Assembly: GCF_001306145.1 (NCBI RefSeq) | Contig: NZ_LGKO01000005.1 | Span: forward strand, 372,001 to 436,000 | DNA length: 64,000 nt | Source of the DNA: Thermanaerothrix daxensis | GTDB lineage: Bacteria > Chloroflexota > Anaerolineae > Anaerolineales > Anaerolineaceae | Direction of reading: 5' to 3' | In this document: piece by piece, positions 35,780 through 45,019 of the stretch | Layout of the letters: every line of letters starts with the position of its first letter | Position numbering within the stretch: position 1 is the stretch's first letter | Program-made: the position numbers and the translations under genes | Notes under the pieces: generated by a model | The model's input: only the letters and a program-made list of their open reading frames with translations | What the model was told of the DNA's origin: nothing | The model's database searches: none

Positions 35780-37024
35780 GTGGACAGTCCCAGACGGATT
35801 GTTATTCTGACCGCGGATGCGGGTTTTGGTCATCGGAGTGCGGCCAATGCGGTCGCCGCTGCTCTGCAGGAGCGCTTTGGAGCGCAGTGTGAGGTCCACA
35901 TTCTCAATCCGTTGGAGGACAAGCGAGTGCCTTTCATCTTGCGCGAGAGCCAGTCGGATTATGACATTCTGGTACGGAAGGCGCCTGAACTTTATCGCCT
36001 GGGATTTGAGGTTTCCGATGCCACCCTGCCCAGCGCGGTCGTTGAGGGGGCGCTGACGGTAATGCTGTTTGAGGTCCTGTGGGATCTCGTTCATGAATAT
36101 CGCCCCGACGCCATTCTAACTACCTACCCGCTCTACCAAGCCCCGCTGACAGCGGTTTTTACCGTCTCACGTCGCTTTGTACCATTGCTAACCGTCATTA
36201 CCGACCTGGTGACTGTGCACCGTTTATGGTTCCACGAACGTGTAAATTACTGTCTGGTTCCTACACCGGCGGTTTATGATCTGGCATTGGAGTATGGACT
36301 GGCACCGGAAAAAGTGCGCTTGACGGGCATTCCCGTGCATCCACGCTTTGCCCAGGAAAAGCGCCCCAAACCCGAGATTCGCCATGCGCTGGGCTGGCAC
36401 CCAGATCTGTTTACCGTCATGGCGGTTGGGAGTCGCCGGGTTTCAGGGCTGATGGATATGCTGCACGTGCTGAATCATTTTGGGGCTCCCCTGCAGGTTG
36501 TGGTGGTAGCCGGCAAGGATGAGGAACTCTATGCTGACTTACAACGCGTGGAGTGGCATGTGCCGGCTTTCTTGTACCTGTATGTAAGCGAGATGCCGGC
36601 TTTTATGCACGCTGCCGATCTGCTCATTTCGAAGGCGGGAGGGCTCACGGTAACTGAAGCCCTGGCCAGTGGTTTACCCATGGTGCTCATTGATGTGATC
36701 CCCGGTCAGGAAACCGGCAACATGCAGTATGTGGTTGAAAACGGCGCTGGAGATTGGGTCGAGCAGCCCCTTCAGTTTTTGGAGGTTCTGGCGCACCTGC
36801 TCCAGAATGACCGGGCTTTGCTCCGTCAGCGTGCCGAAAACGCGCGGCGGTTAGGGCGTCCGCTGGCGGCCTATGAGGTGGCAGAATTGGTTTGGGAGGC
36901 GGCCCAAACTGGGCCTGTGCGTAAGGCAGCCGGCAAGCTGGCCGGAAGGCGCTCTCTACTCGACCTGCTCAGGCTGAATCAGGTGCACTGGAACGAGGCG
37001 GCAGAGACGGAGGAGGCTGAGTGA
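35780..37024 (+). CDS. GT28 diglyceride glycosyltransferase (MGDG synthase-like)
   Basis: A 414-residue GT-B enzyme of the MGDG synthase/UgtP group that adds hexose to diacylglycerol at the membrane. It opens with the diagnostic ILTADAGFGHRSAANAV. The C-terminal donor site is readable in LLISKAGGLTVTEALASGLP, followed by PGQETGNMQYVVENGAG. It is probably involved in glycolipid synthesis or polar lipid modification. GAGGAGG lies before the GTG start. The stop overlaps the next gene as GTGA. Confidence 0.87.
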   Translation: MDSPRRIVILTADAGFGHRSAANAVAAALQERFGAQCEVHILNPLEDKRVPFILRESQSDYDILVRKAPELYRLGFEVSDATLPSAVVEGALTVMLFEVLWDLVHEYRPDAILTTYPLYQAPLTAVFTVSRRFVPLLTVITDLVTVHRLWFHERVNYCLVPTPAVYDLALEYGLAPEKVRLTGIPVHPRFAQEKRPKPEIRHALGWHPDLFTVMAVGSRRVSGLMDMLHVLNHFGAPLQVVVVAGKDEELYADLQRVEWHVPAFLYLYVSEMPAFMHAADLLISKAGGLTVTEALASGLPMVLIDVIPGQETGNMQYVVENGAGDWVEQPLQFLEVLAHLLQNDRALLRQRAENARRLGRPLAAYEVAELVWEAAQTGPVRKAAGKLAGRRSLLDLLRLNQVHWNEAAETEEAE

Positions 37025-37725
37025 GACGTGCAGATGTCGTGGTGTTAATCTCAGCCCACGCCGAGTGGCAGGTGGTCACGGATTTTTATTCGTATCCCCC
37101 GCAGGGGCAAACCCCTTTCGGGGATTTTTTTGAAATGGAGATCGAAGGGTTAAGGGTGGTGTTTGTATATGGGGGGTGGGGGAAGATCTCGGCGGCGGCT
37201 TCGGCTCAGTATACCATTGATCGTTGGCAGCCCCGTCTATTGGTCAACCTGGGAACCTGTGGGGGAATCGCCGGCCAGGTGCAGAAGGGAGAGATCCTCC
37301 TGGTAGAGCAGACCCTGATCTACGATATTTTGGAGCAGATGGGGGATCCTCAGGAGGCGTTGGATTTTTACACCACTTCTTTGGATGTCACCTGGGTGGG
37401 GGAGCGGGCTCCTCTGCCGGTACGCCGCGCGCGTTTGCTCTCTGCAGATCATGATTTAGATCCCTGCGAAGTCCCCATACTAAGGGAGCGCTTTGGGGCA
37501 GTGGCCGTGGACTGGGAAAGCGGGGCCATTGCCTGGGTAGCAGCGCGTAATTGTTGTCCCTGTCTGATCCTGCGCGGCGTGAGCGATCTGGTGGATGAGC
37601 ACCGGGGCGAAGCCTATGTTGCCTTTGAGGTTTTTCAACAAGGGGTTGAGGCTGTCATGCGTCCCTTGCTGGTAACGCTCCCGACCTGGCTTTTGCTCTG
37701 GGCGGAGAAAAGGTTGAAAGATTAG
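37021..37725 (+). CDS. Nucleosidase/phosphorylase-like protein (MTAN type)
   Basis: A 234-residue PNP/UDP-family protein resembling 5'-methylthioadenosine/S-adenosylhomocysteine nucleosidase. LVNLGTCGGIAG is the conserved core and VDWESGAIAWVAA is the purine and ribose site, with Trp replacing the usual Met before Glu. LRGVSDLVDEHRG carries the catalytic Asp. Substitutions around the active site mean the substrate is uncertain. It is coupled to the glycosyltransferase by a four-base overlap and ends the operon. Confidence 0.78.
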   Translation: MRRADVVVLISAHAEWQVVTDFYSYPPQGQTPFGDFFEMEIEGLRVVFVYGGWGKISAAASAQYTIDRWQPRLLVNLGTCGGIAGQVQKGEILLVEQTLIYDILEQMGDPQEALDFYTTSLDVTWVGERAPLPVRRARLLSADHDLDPCEVPILRERFGAVAVDWESGAIAWVAARNCCPCLILRGVSDLVDEHRGEAYVAFEVFQQGVEAVMRPLLVTLPTWLLLWAEKRLKD

Positions 37726-37763
37726 CCCTAAGGTCCACCCAGCCTGATTTGATATCAAAATTT

Positions 37764-37779
37764 TGTGATGATTTTCACT
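37764..37779 (+). promoter_or_regulatory. Possible Crp/Fnr-type site upstream of ccmE
   Basis: TGTGA-N6-TCACT differs from the Crp/Fnr-type palindrome TGTGA-N6-TCACA in one base. A perfect 12-bp palindrome, tttgatatcaaa, lies just upstream (37747-37758). Both are in the ~270-bp gap before the cytochrome c maturation operon. No regulator is assigned. Confidence 0.35.
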
Positions 37780-37993
37780 ATTTGTTTGTGCCAGTTATCC
37801 GTAGTCGGTGGATGGCAGAGATGATATACTGGCCAAATTGGAGGTAAAAAGTAAACATTGTACGTATTATCAATTCTTATGTCATCGTGCCTTATGTTCT
37901 CACCTTTGGTTAATCTTTGCATGGCATAATTAGGCCGGATATTCCGGGCTAGACAAGATATCGGTACAATATTTCATGACCAAAGGAGGTCAA

Positions 37994-38509
37994 ATGTCTC
38001 AACCCGCTGTTGAAATCCCCAGGCCAGGTGGCAACCGCGCCAAGTTTATTGTGGGTGGCTTATTGATTGTTGCGGCCATTGTTTATTTGATTGCTTCTTC
38101 CACCCAGGCCAGCGCGCAATATTTCCTGACTGTAGAAGAACTTCGGGCTAGAGCCGATGAAGTGAGGGGTCGTGAGGCGCGCATTTCGGGGGCTGTGCTT
38201 GGGGACACAATTCAGTACGATCCACAATCCTTGCAATTGAGTTTTGAGATTGCCCACGTGCCCGGCGATAATAAAGAAATTGAAGTGCAGGGAGGATTGG
38301 CGGCTGTACTGCACGCGGCGGTGAATGACCCCACCCGACCTCGTATCAAGGTTGTCTACCACGGGGTCAAGCCCGACCTCCTGCGTCATGAGGCCCAGGC
38401 CATTGTCACGGGCAAGTTGGGTGAAGATGGGGTATTTTACGCTGAGGAATTGCTTCTCAAATGCCCTACCAAGTATGAAGAAGCCCTGCCCGAACAGGCG
38501 GGGAATTAA
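37994..38509 (+). CDS. ccmE: Cytochrome c maturation haem chaperone CcmE, CxxxY type
   Basis: A 171-residue membrane-anchored haem chaperone. One N-terminal helix (about 17-36) is followed by the OB-fold domain with VYHGVKPDLLRHEAQAIVTG. The haem-binding position carries Cys157 in KCPTKYEE, forming a C-x3-Y motif instead of the His-x3-Tyr of proteobacterial CcmE. The Cys variant is known from archaea and some anaerobes. ATG 37994 has AAAGGAGG upstream; the ATG at 37976 does not. It opens the ccm operon. Confidence 0.88.
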   Translation: MSQPAVEIPRPGGNRAKFIVGGLLIVAAIVYLIASSTQASAQYFLTVEELRARADEVRGREARISGAVLGDTIQYDPQSLQLSFEIAHVPGDNKEIEVQGGLAAVLHAAVNDPTRPRIKVVYHGVKPDLLRHEAQAIVTGKLGEDGVFYAEELLLKCPTKYEEALPEQAGN

Positions 38510-38596
38510 CGCGCCGGGTGATTGTCCAAAGTCACACCGCGTTGGGATGTTGAACTGAGCTTACCTCTTCGCGGGTGACCAAACGAGGAGAGGATT

Positions 38597-40654
38597 ATGG
38601 TGGCCGAAATAGGGTTTGGTGCGCTTATCGTTGCTTTTGTGGTTTCAATTTATGGAATCGTGGCCGGCATTTATGGGGCGCGTCGTCACGCAGAGCCCTG
38701 GCTGGAGAGTGGGCGCCGGGCCATGTTGCTCACCTGGCCGCTGATCACGCTTGCGGTGCTTTGTCTGGTGGCCCTGTTGGTGGGTGGTCACTATGAGGTG
38801 CAGTATGTTTATAACGTGACCAGCAGTTTCATGCCCCTTTATCTGAAAGTAACGGCTTTGTGGGGTGGCCAGGCGGGTTCATTAGTTTTCTGGTCCTGGC
38901 TTATGGCAGCCTTTGCCTCCGCGGTAACACTGCGCAAATGGGATCGAGACCGTGAATTCCTCCCCTGGGTAATCGTGGTCACGCTGGTCACACTAGCATT
39001 TTTCCTTGGGCTGGTCATCTTTGTGGAAAATCCTTTTGTTCGGTTTTGGCAGATGCCAGATGGTCGGCAGGCAGTGGCGATGTTTGCCCCGCGCGGGGCT
39101 TTGCCGCTCGTGCCGATGGAGGGGCGCGGGCTCAATCCGCTTTTGCGCCATCCGGGGATGATTTTGCACCCCCCAATGCTTTATTTGGGTTTTGTGTCTT
39201 TTGTCATTCCCTATGCGTTTGGCATTGCTGCGCTGGTAACGGGCCGGACGGATGATCGGTGGATTCGCATTACCCGGCGCTGGACCCTGGTAGCCTGGTT
39301 GTTCCTCTCATTGGGGTTGATTTTAGGTAGCCGCTGGGCGTATGATGTCCTGGGGTGGGGGGGCTATTGGGGCTGGGACCCGGTTGAGATTGCCGCTTTC
39401 ATGCCCTGGCTGAGCGGCACGGCCTTCCTTCACTCAGTGATGATCCAGGAAAAGCGAGGACTTTTCAAGCGCTGGAATATGATTTTGATCATTCTGACCT
39501 ATGCGCTGGTCATTTTTGGCACCTTCCTGACTCGCTCGGGAGTGCTTTCCTCGGTGCATGCCTTCGCTCAGAGTGCCATTGGCCCGCTGTTCTTTGGCTT
39601 TATTGCCATCACCTTCCTTGGCTCCTTGGGGTTGTTACTATACCGCTGGAATGATCTGCGCTCCGAAGGAGTCATGACCTCGTTGCTTTCGCGCGAGGCG
39701 CTTTTCTTGCTCAACAACCTGCTTTTTATGGGCGTTCTGGTGGTGTGCTTCTGGGGGGTCATTTATCCCCTCATTTCAGAAATCATCACCGGGCAAAAGG
39801 TAACCGTAGGCCCCTCCTACTATGAACGCTCCACGGGTCCCCTATTTGCTGCTTTGTTGCTCCTGATGGGCATTGCCCCCCTTTCTGCCTGGGGGCACTC
39901 GACGCTAAAGACGTTGGGGCGTGCCCTGTGGAAGCCTTTGGTGGCCTCTGTGGTGATTGTCGTTGGCTTGTGGGTAGGAGGAATCCGCGCGTGGAGCGCT
40001 TTACTGGCTTTCTGGCTGGTTGCTCTGGTGTCGTTAGTGACCTTGTATGAGTACTACCGGGCTGTGGTGGCGCGGCATCGTCGAACGGGTGAGAATTACC
40101 TGCGGGCATTATGGAACCTGGCCGGGCGCAACCGCCGCCGCTACGGCGGGTACATCATCCATCTGGGGGTGGTTCTGATGGCGCTGGGGATCATCGGAAT
40201 TGAACTTTTCCAAACGGAGACCCAGGGGACGGTCCAGCCGGGTGGCTCATTGCGCCTGGGAAATTACACCATGCTCTTCCAGCGCCTGGATGTGTTTGAC
40301 ACGCAGGACGGACGCAACGTGGCGCGGGCGGTGGTCTCGGTTTTTAAGGGGGATCGCTACGTGGGTGAGTTGCACCCACGTCGGGATTTCTTTTACGATT
40401 CTCAGCAAACCATGACCATTCCAGGGGTACGTAGCACAATGGAAGACGACTTCTACGTCCTCCTGGTGGATTGGCAATCCTCCGCCCAGGGGATTACCTT
40501 CAAGGTTTACCATAATCCCCTGGTTAACTGGTTGTGGGTAGGTGGGTTGGTCTTCATTCTGGGGACGCTGGTAGCGGCCTGGCCGGACCGCGAAGCCGAA
40601 CCAACCCGTGCTCGGGCTACGCAATCCCTGGCGGCGCAGAGGGTGAGACCGTGA
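38597..40654 (+). CDS. ccmF: Cytochrome c haem lyase subunit CcmF
   Basis: A 685-residue integral membrane protein with about 15 helices. The tryptophan-rich haem-handling motif WGGYWGWDPVEIAAFMPWL is clear, and FLTRSGVLSSVHAFA is a second family signature with the conserved His. CcmF receives haem from CcmE and attaches it to apocytochrome with CcmH. The last ~150 residues form an extracytoplasmic beta domain followed by a terminal helix. GAGGAGAGG lies before the ATG. The stop overlaps ccmH as GTGA. Confidence 0.95.
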   Translation: MVAEIGFGALIVAFVVSIYGIVAGIYGARRHAEPWLESGRRAMLLTWPLITLAVLCLVALLVGGHYEVQYVYNVTSSFMPLYLKVTALWGGQAGSLVFWSWLMAAFASAVTLRKWDRDREFLPWVIVVTLVTLAFFLGLVIFVENPFVRFWQMPDGRQAVAMFAPRGALPLVPMEGRGLNPLLRHPGMILHPPMLYLGFVSFVIPYAFGIAALVTGRTDDRWIRITRRWTLVAWLFLSLGLILGSRWAYDVLGWGGYWGWDPVEIAAFMPWLSGTAFLHSVMIQEKRGLFKRWNMILIILTYALVIFGTFLTRSGVLSSVHAFAQSAIGPLFFGFIAITFLGSLGLLLYRWNDLRSEGVMTSLLSREALFLLNNLLFMGVLVVCFWGVIYPLISEIITGQKVTVGPSYYERSTGPLFAALLLLMGIAPLSAWGHSTLKTLGRALWKPLVASVVIVVGLWVGGIRAWSALLAFWLVALVSLVTLYEYYRAVVARHRRTGENYLRALWNLAGRNRRRYGGYIIHLGVVLMALGIIGIELFQTETQGTVQPGGSLRLGNYTMLFQRLDVFDTQDGRNVARAVVSVFKGDRYVGELHPRRDFFYDSQQTMTIPGVRSTMEDDFYVLLVDWQSSAQGITFKVYHNPLVNWLWVGGLVFILGTLVAAWPDREAEPTRARATQSLAAQRVRP

Positions 40655-41184
40655 GTAAGATCAAAACTGGCGAAGTGCGCTTTTTCTGGCAAGGCTGGGT
40701 TTGGGGGGCAATGCTTGTGCTGATCCTGGCGGGGATCGTGGTGCAGCCGGTGCTGGCCCAGCAGCCCACTCCCTCCGATGACGAGGTAAATGCGATTGCC
40801 AAGACCATGTACTGCCCCGTCTGCGAAAACGTGCCTCTGGATGTATGTCCAACGCAGGCGTGTGCCCAGTGGCGTGAGTTGATCCGTCAGAAACTGGCAG
40901 AGGGCTGGACGGAGCAACAAATCAAGGATTATTTCGTGGCGCAGTACGGGGATCGAGTGTTGGGAGAGCCGCCTCGCCGCGGCCTGCATTGGCTGGTTTA
41001 TGTGCTTCCCCCGCTTTCGTTTTTGATCGGTGTTGTCATTGTGATTAACGTTATCAGAAGCATGCGCCGACCTCTGTCTCTGAACGCCTCATCCCCCTTG
41101 GGGGCGGATGCGCCATCCGCCGCAGAGGATCCTTATTTGCAACAGTTGGAAGAGGAGTTGCGTCGGCGCGAACGTGGCGAGTAA
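40651..41184 (+). CDS. ccmH: Cytochrome c maturation protein CcmH
   Basis: A 177-residue thiol-reductant component of the haem lyase complex. A signal anchor (about 13-36) precedes the CcmH/NrfF domain with MYCPVCENVPLDVC (Cys55, Cys58), followed by a C-terminal helix (about 111-133) and a charged tail. The reduced Cys pair handles apocytochrome CxxCH thiols. The GTG start overlaps the ccmF stop; longer frames lack a ribosome site. There is no fused CcmI TPR domain. Confidence 0.92.
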   Translation: MSKIKTGEVRFFWQGWVWGAMLVLILAGIVVQPVLAQQPTPSDDEVNAIAKTMYCPVCENVPLDVCPTQACAQWRELIRQKLAEGWTEQQIKDYFVAQYGDRVLGEPPRRGLHWLVYVLPPLSFLIGVVIVINVIRSMRRPLSLNASSPLGADAPSAAEDPYLQQLEEELRRRERGE

Positions 41185-41214
41185 GCGCCCGAATTTTAGA
41201 GATGGAGAGGTAAG

Positions 41215-41778
41215 ATGAGCACCGAATCCAAACCGACCACGGGTTCGCGTTCGTTATCCCCTGTGATTATTGTGGTTTCGTTTGTGTTGTTGATCGGCTT
41301 TCTATATCTGATCGGTCAGGGGCTTCGCCGTGCCTATGCCGGCCCGATCGCGATTGGGCAAAAGGTACCAGCGTTTGAATTGACCACATTTGAGGGGGCG
41401 GTTATTCGCACAGCCGACTGGCAGGGCAAAGTGATCGTGGTCAATTTTTGGGCATCGTGGTGTAAGCCATGTGAGCAAGAGGCCGCTGATTTAGAACAAG
41501 CCTGGCAGCGCTATCGCCCCGGAGGGGAGGTGTTGTTCCTGGGGGTGGACTATGTGGATACCGAGCCGGAAGCCCGTGCGTTCATCGAAAAGTTTGGCCT
41601 CACTTATCCTAACGGCCCGGATTTGCGAACCAAGATTTCGCAAATGTTCCGCATCCAGGGCGTGCCCGAAACCTATATCATTGATCGTGGCGGTCGCTTG
41701 GCCTTTGTGAAGAAAGGTCCTACGACGCTGAACGAAATTACCGGGGTCATTGACCAGTTGCTGGCTCAGGCCCCATAA
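41215..41778 (+). CDS. ccmG: Thiol-disulfide oxidoreductase CcmG/TlpA type
   Basis: A 187-residue membrane-anchored thioredoxin-fold reductant. The N-terminal helix covers about 16-34. The active site is WASWCKPC (Cys83, Cys86), and the cis-Pro region is QGVPETYIIDRGG, as in CcmG/ResA. It passes reducing power to CcmH or apocytochromes. AGAGG lies before the ATG. Position between ccmH and the ccmI-like gene supports CcmG. Confidence 0.92.
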   Translation: MSTESKPTTGSRSLSPVIIVVSFVLLIGFLYLIGQGLRRAYAGPIAIGQKVPAFELTTFEGAVIRTADWQGKVIVVNFWASWCKPCEQEAADLEQAWQRYRPGGEVLFLGVDYVDTEPEARAFIEKFGLTYPNGPDLRTKISQMFRIQGVPETYIIDRGGRLAFVKKGPTTLNEITGVIDQLLAQAP

Positions 41779-41793
41779 GGAGTGTATGGTTTT

Positions 41794-42333
41794 ATGGAAC
41801 TGGGTACATTGTTTCTCATCCTGGCGCTGGCATTACTGGTGGGTTTCTACCTCAGCCAGCCCTTTTTTGATGCCCGCCTGCGTCGAATCTCGAAGGCTGC
41901 GCAAGCAGCAGCGGATAGCCGCGAGCACCTTCGTTCCAGCCTGTTGGCGGAGCGTGATCGCCTGATTAATGCTTTATTGGAACTGGATTTTGATTATGCC
42001 CTGGGAAAGATCCCCGAGGAGGATTATCCGGTCCAGCGCGAAACCATGCGTCAGGCGGCAGTACAGGTTCTACGTCAACTGGATGAACTCGAGGTATCGG
42101 TTGCAGAAGGCGAGGCCGAAGAGCGCCTGGAAGCCGCTCTGGCGGCACGGCGGGCCGAACGCAGGGGTGAAGCCCTACCCGAAGAAATGGATGAGATTGA
42201 ACGCCTGATAGCCGAGCGCCGACGCGAGCGCCAGGGTAAAGTGGCTGGCTTTTGCCCTCAGTGTGGCCAGCCGGTGCGGCGTGATGATCGCTTCTGTCCC
42301 AAGTGTGGTGCGGCGCTTCAGGGGGGAGCATGA
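41794..42333 (+). CDS. CcmI-like membrane protein with zinc ribbon
   Basis: A 179-residue protein. An N-terminal helix (about 4-25) leads into long helical, Glu/Arg-rich coiled coil. The segment LLELDFDYALGKIPEEDY is typical of the c-type cytochrome biogenesis CcmI N-terminus. The C-terminus is a zinc ribbon, FCPQCGQPVRRDDRFCPKCG. It lacks TPR repeats. ATG 41794 is preferred over GTG 41782, which coincides with the ribosome site. The stop overlaps the next gene (ATGA). Confidence 0.72.
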   Translation: MELGTLFLILALALLVGFYLSQPFFDARLRRISKAAQAAADSREHLRSSLLAERDRLINALLELDFDYALGKIPEEDYPVQRETMRQAAVQVLRQLDELEVSVAEGEAEERLEAALAARRAERRGEALPEEMDEIERLIAERRRERQGKVAGFCPQCGQPVRRDDRFCPKCGAALQGGA

Positions 42334-44267
42334 GCATCTTAATGAACCGTCATTGCCGTATAAGTGGACTTATCCTCATAGCGGTCTGGCTTGTCTTCGG
42401 CCTGGTGGGGTGTTCGCTGGCCGCTGATGTCACCCCTCCACCCAATGTACAATCGTTTGTGGCTGCTCAGCCCACTCCCACTCATGCCACGCTTCCTCTG
42501 GTCCCTCCTGACCCGCGGCAGGGTGAGGCTATCTATCGCGAAAAATGTGCGCCTTGCCACGGGGAAAGCGGTCTGGGGGATGGCCCACAGGCCACGCAGT
42601 TACCGGTGGCGGTACCCGCGCTGGCCGATCCTCAACTGGCCCGCGAGGCCAGCCCTGCCGCCTGGTATGCGATGGTGACTCAGGGTAATGTGGAGCGCTA
42701 TATGCCGGGTTTTCGCTCCCTGAGTGACCGTCAGCGCTGGGATGTGGTGGCCTATGCTCTTTCCTTGAGCCTTTCCGAGAAGATGTTGCAGCGCGGCGCC
42801 GAAATTTATGCGCGGGAGTGTCAGGCATGCCATGGCCCGAAGGGCGAAGGAGATGGCCCACGTGCGAAATCTTTGGGCATCACTTTGTCGAATTGGCGAA
42901 GCGAGCCCGGAATCCTGGCTGAGCGTTCTCTGCGCGAGATTTACAAGGCGGTTCAGGCGGGGGTGACCCCTGCCATGCCGGCGTTTGCGCAGACCTTGAG
43001 CGATGATGATCTGTGGGCTGTGGCGGGTTATGTGCGCTGGCTCTCATTTGTTTCGCCCTCTCCTACTCTAGGAACTACTGGGGTGGAAGCCACGCCGCTG
43101 GCAGCCACCCCTCCTGCGGGCTCTGCTTCTCAGGCAACGCAGGCTCCTACCACTTTGCCCTCGACGGTGGCACTGGTCACGGTCAAGGGTCAGGTTAACA
43201 ACGTAACCCTGGGAAAGGCATTAACCGGCGTTGAGGTGCGTTTACTGGCCTTTGATGGCATGACCGCTGCTTTTGAGCGCTCAGCGCGCACCGATGCGCA
43301 GGGACGTTTTACCTTTTCCGAAGTCGAGATTCAACCTGGACGGATTCTGCTGGCCACAGTAAGTTATCAGAACCTTTCCTTTGAGTCCCAGGCTTATCAT
43401 GTCCAGGATCAAGATATGACCTCGACCGACCAACCGATTGATCTCTCGGTGGCTGTATATGAGACCACCACCGACACCTCCGTGCTCTACGCAGATCGCA
43501 TGCATGTTTTCCTGGACGTGCTGAACAACGAGCGTCTGCAGGTGGTGGAACTTTTGCTCTACAGCAATGTGAGCGATCGGGTGTTGGTGCCCTCCGAAGC
43601 AGGTGGTCCCGTGTTTACTGTGGCTCTCCCCGCCGGGGCTGAAAATCTCCAGTTTCAGGATGGGACATTGGGGGAGCGTTATGTGGCGACCAGCGGCGGC
43701 TTTGGCGATACCGAACCGGTCTATCCGGGGATGAGCCACCAGCTCTTGTTCGCATATGAACTGCCGATGGCACGCCAGGTGTCGTTGAGCATCCCGGTAC
43801 CTATGCCAGTGGAGGCGGCGGTGATCATGGCCCCCCAAGAGGGAGTGAGCCTGAGCGGCCCTCAGTTGCAGGCGATCGGTACGCGTCAGGTGCAGGGGGT
43901 GAATTTGCAGGTTTTCACCGCTTCGGCACTGCAGGCGGGGTCAACCCTTGATCTCACGCTGGGGGTGCGGCGTGCTTTTCCCTGGCGCTTAAACCTGAAC
44001 GCCGGCAATAGTTTGATTGTGGGACTGGTGGTATTCATCGCAGTGGCCTTGGGACTGGGTGTGTGGTACTGGCGACAAGTCCGTCTTCCGCAGAGGACGG
44101 AGCCATCCCCAGAGATTGAAAGCGAAGACCCGGTGGCCATTCTGGATGCAATCATCGCCCTGGATGATCTCTACCGGGCAGGTGAATTGCCAGAAGAAGC
44201 CTACCGCACACGACGGGAGGAATTGAAAGCCCGCCTGCGGAACTTGAAACAGCCTAAGGACTCCTGA
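42330..44267 (+). CDS. Dihaem cytochrome c lipoprotein with carboxypeptidase-regulatory-like domain
   Basis: A 645-residue exported protein. The lipobox LVGC (Cys28) implies membrane anchoring. Two cytochrome c domains carry CAPCH (73-77) and CQACH (164-168). A Thr/Pro/Ala linker is followed by a beta-sandwich region (about 290-560) resembling carboxypeptidase-regulatory-like domains. A transmembrane helix near the C-terminus (NSLIVGLVVFIAVALGLGVW) precedes a cytoplasmic helical tail, LDDLYRAGELPEEAYRTRRE. That tail recalls part of the upstream CcmI-like protein. It is probably an electron carrier made together with its maturation machinery. Confidence 0.8.
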   Translation: MSILMNRHCRISGLILIAVWLVFGLVGCSLAADVTPPPNVQSFVAAQPTPTHATLPLVPPDPRQGEAIYREKCAPCHGESGLGDGPQATQLPVAVPALADPQLAREASPAAWYAMVTQGNVERYMPGFRSLSDRQRWDVVAYALSLSLSEKMLQRGAEIYARECQACHGPKGEGDGPRAKSLGITLSNWRSEPGILAERSLREIYKAVQAGVTPAMPAFAQTLSDDDLWAVAGYVRWLSFVSPSPTLGTTGVEATPLAATPPAGSASQATQAPTTLPSTVALVTVKGQVNNVTLGKALTGVEVRLLAFDGMTAAFERSARTDAQGRFTFSEVEIQPGRILLATVSYQNLSFESQAYHVQDQDMTSTDQPIDLSVAVYETTTDTSVLYADRMHVFLDVLNNERLQVVELLLYSNVSDRVLVPSEAGGPVFTVALPAGAENLQFQDGTLGERYVATSGGFGDTEPVYPGMSHQLLFAYELPMARQVSLSIPVPMPVEAAVIMAPQEGVSLSGPQLQAIGTRQVQGVNLQVFTASALQAGSTLDLTLGVRRAFPWRLNLNAGNSLIVGLVVFIAVALGLGVWYWRQVRLPQRTEPSPEIESEDPVAILDAIIALDDLYRAGELPEEAYRTRREELKARLRNLKQPKDS

Positions 44268-44278
44268 AAGGGTAAGAC

Positions 44279-45019
44279 GTGGCGATGATTGAAGTGCATC
44301 ATCTCACCAAACGTTATGGCCCCAAGGTGGTACTGCGCAGGCTGGATCTGCGTGTGGAGAAGGGTGAGTTTGTTGCACTGTTGGGACCCAATGGCGCAGG
44401 GAAGACCACTTTACTGCGCATTCTGGCTTCTCTCTCCAAGCCGACTCTGGGTGAGGTTTGGATTGCCGGTTATCGGTTAAGAGACCAGGCGGCTTGGGTA
44501 CGACGGCGTCTGGGGGTGGTCTCACATCAGCCCCTGCTCTATGGGGATTTGAGCGCTGAGGAGAATTTGCGTTTTTACGCCCGACTTTATGGACTGGAAA
44601 ACGCGGAGACGCGAATTCGCGAGGTTTTGACCCTGGTAGGACTTTGGGCGCGGCGGCGTGACCTGGTACGGACTTTTTCGCGCGGGATGCAGCAGCGACT
44701 GGCCATCGGGCGGGCCATTTTGCACGATCCAGAAGTGCTTTTGCTAGATGAGCCGCACACCGGGCTGGATCAGGAGGCCTGCGACATGCTCGATCAATTG
44801 TTGCGGCAGGTGGCTGCGAGAGGTCGGACAGTGGTCATGACCTCGCATGATCTGGCGCGGGCGGCTGACCTGGCTTCACGTTTTGATGTGCTTAGCGGGG
44901 GGCACATTCAAGCGAGTGTGCGGCGCGAAGACCTGGCCGGAGATGCATTGCTGACATTTTACCGTCAGGCTTTGGGGTCTGAAAACGCTACGGAGGGAAC
45001 GGGGGAGGTGCATTTGTGA
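44279..45019 (+). CDS. ccmA: CcmA haem-exporter ATPase
   Basis: A 246-residue ABC ATPase of System I. Walker A is GPNGAGKTT, the signature is FSRGMQQRLAIGRA, and Walker B is VLLLDEPHTGLD with the His switch in MTSHD. With CcmB and CcmC it drives release of holo-CcmE. GTG 44279 has AAAGGG upstream; ATG 44285 is an alternative. The stop overlaps ccmB by GTGA. Confidence 0.9.
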   Translation: MAMIEVHHLTKRYGPKVVLRRLDLRVEKGEFVALLGPNGAGKTTLLRILASLSKPTLGEVWIAGYRLRDQAAWVRRRLGVVSHQPLLYGDLSAEENLRFYARLYGLENAETRIREVLTLVGLWARRRDLVRTFSRGMQQRLAIGRAILHDPEVLLLDEPHTGLDQEACDMLDQLLRQVAARGRTVVMTSHDLARAADLASRFDVLSGGHIQASVRREDLAGDALLTFYRQALGSENATEGTGEVHL

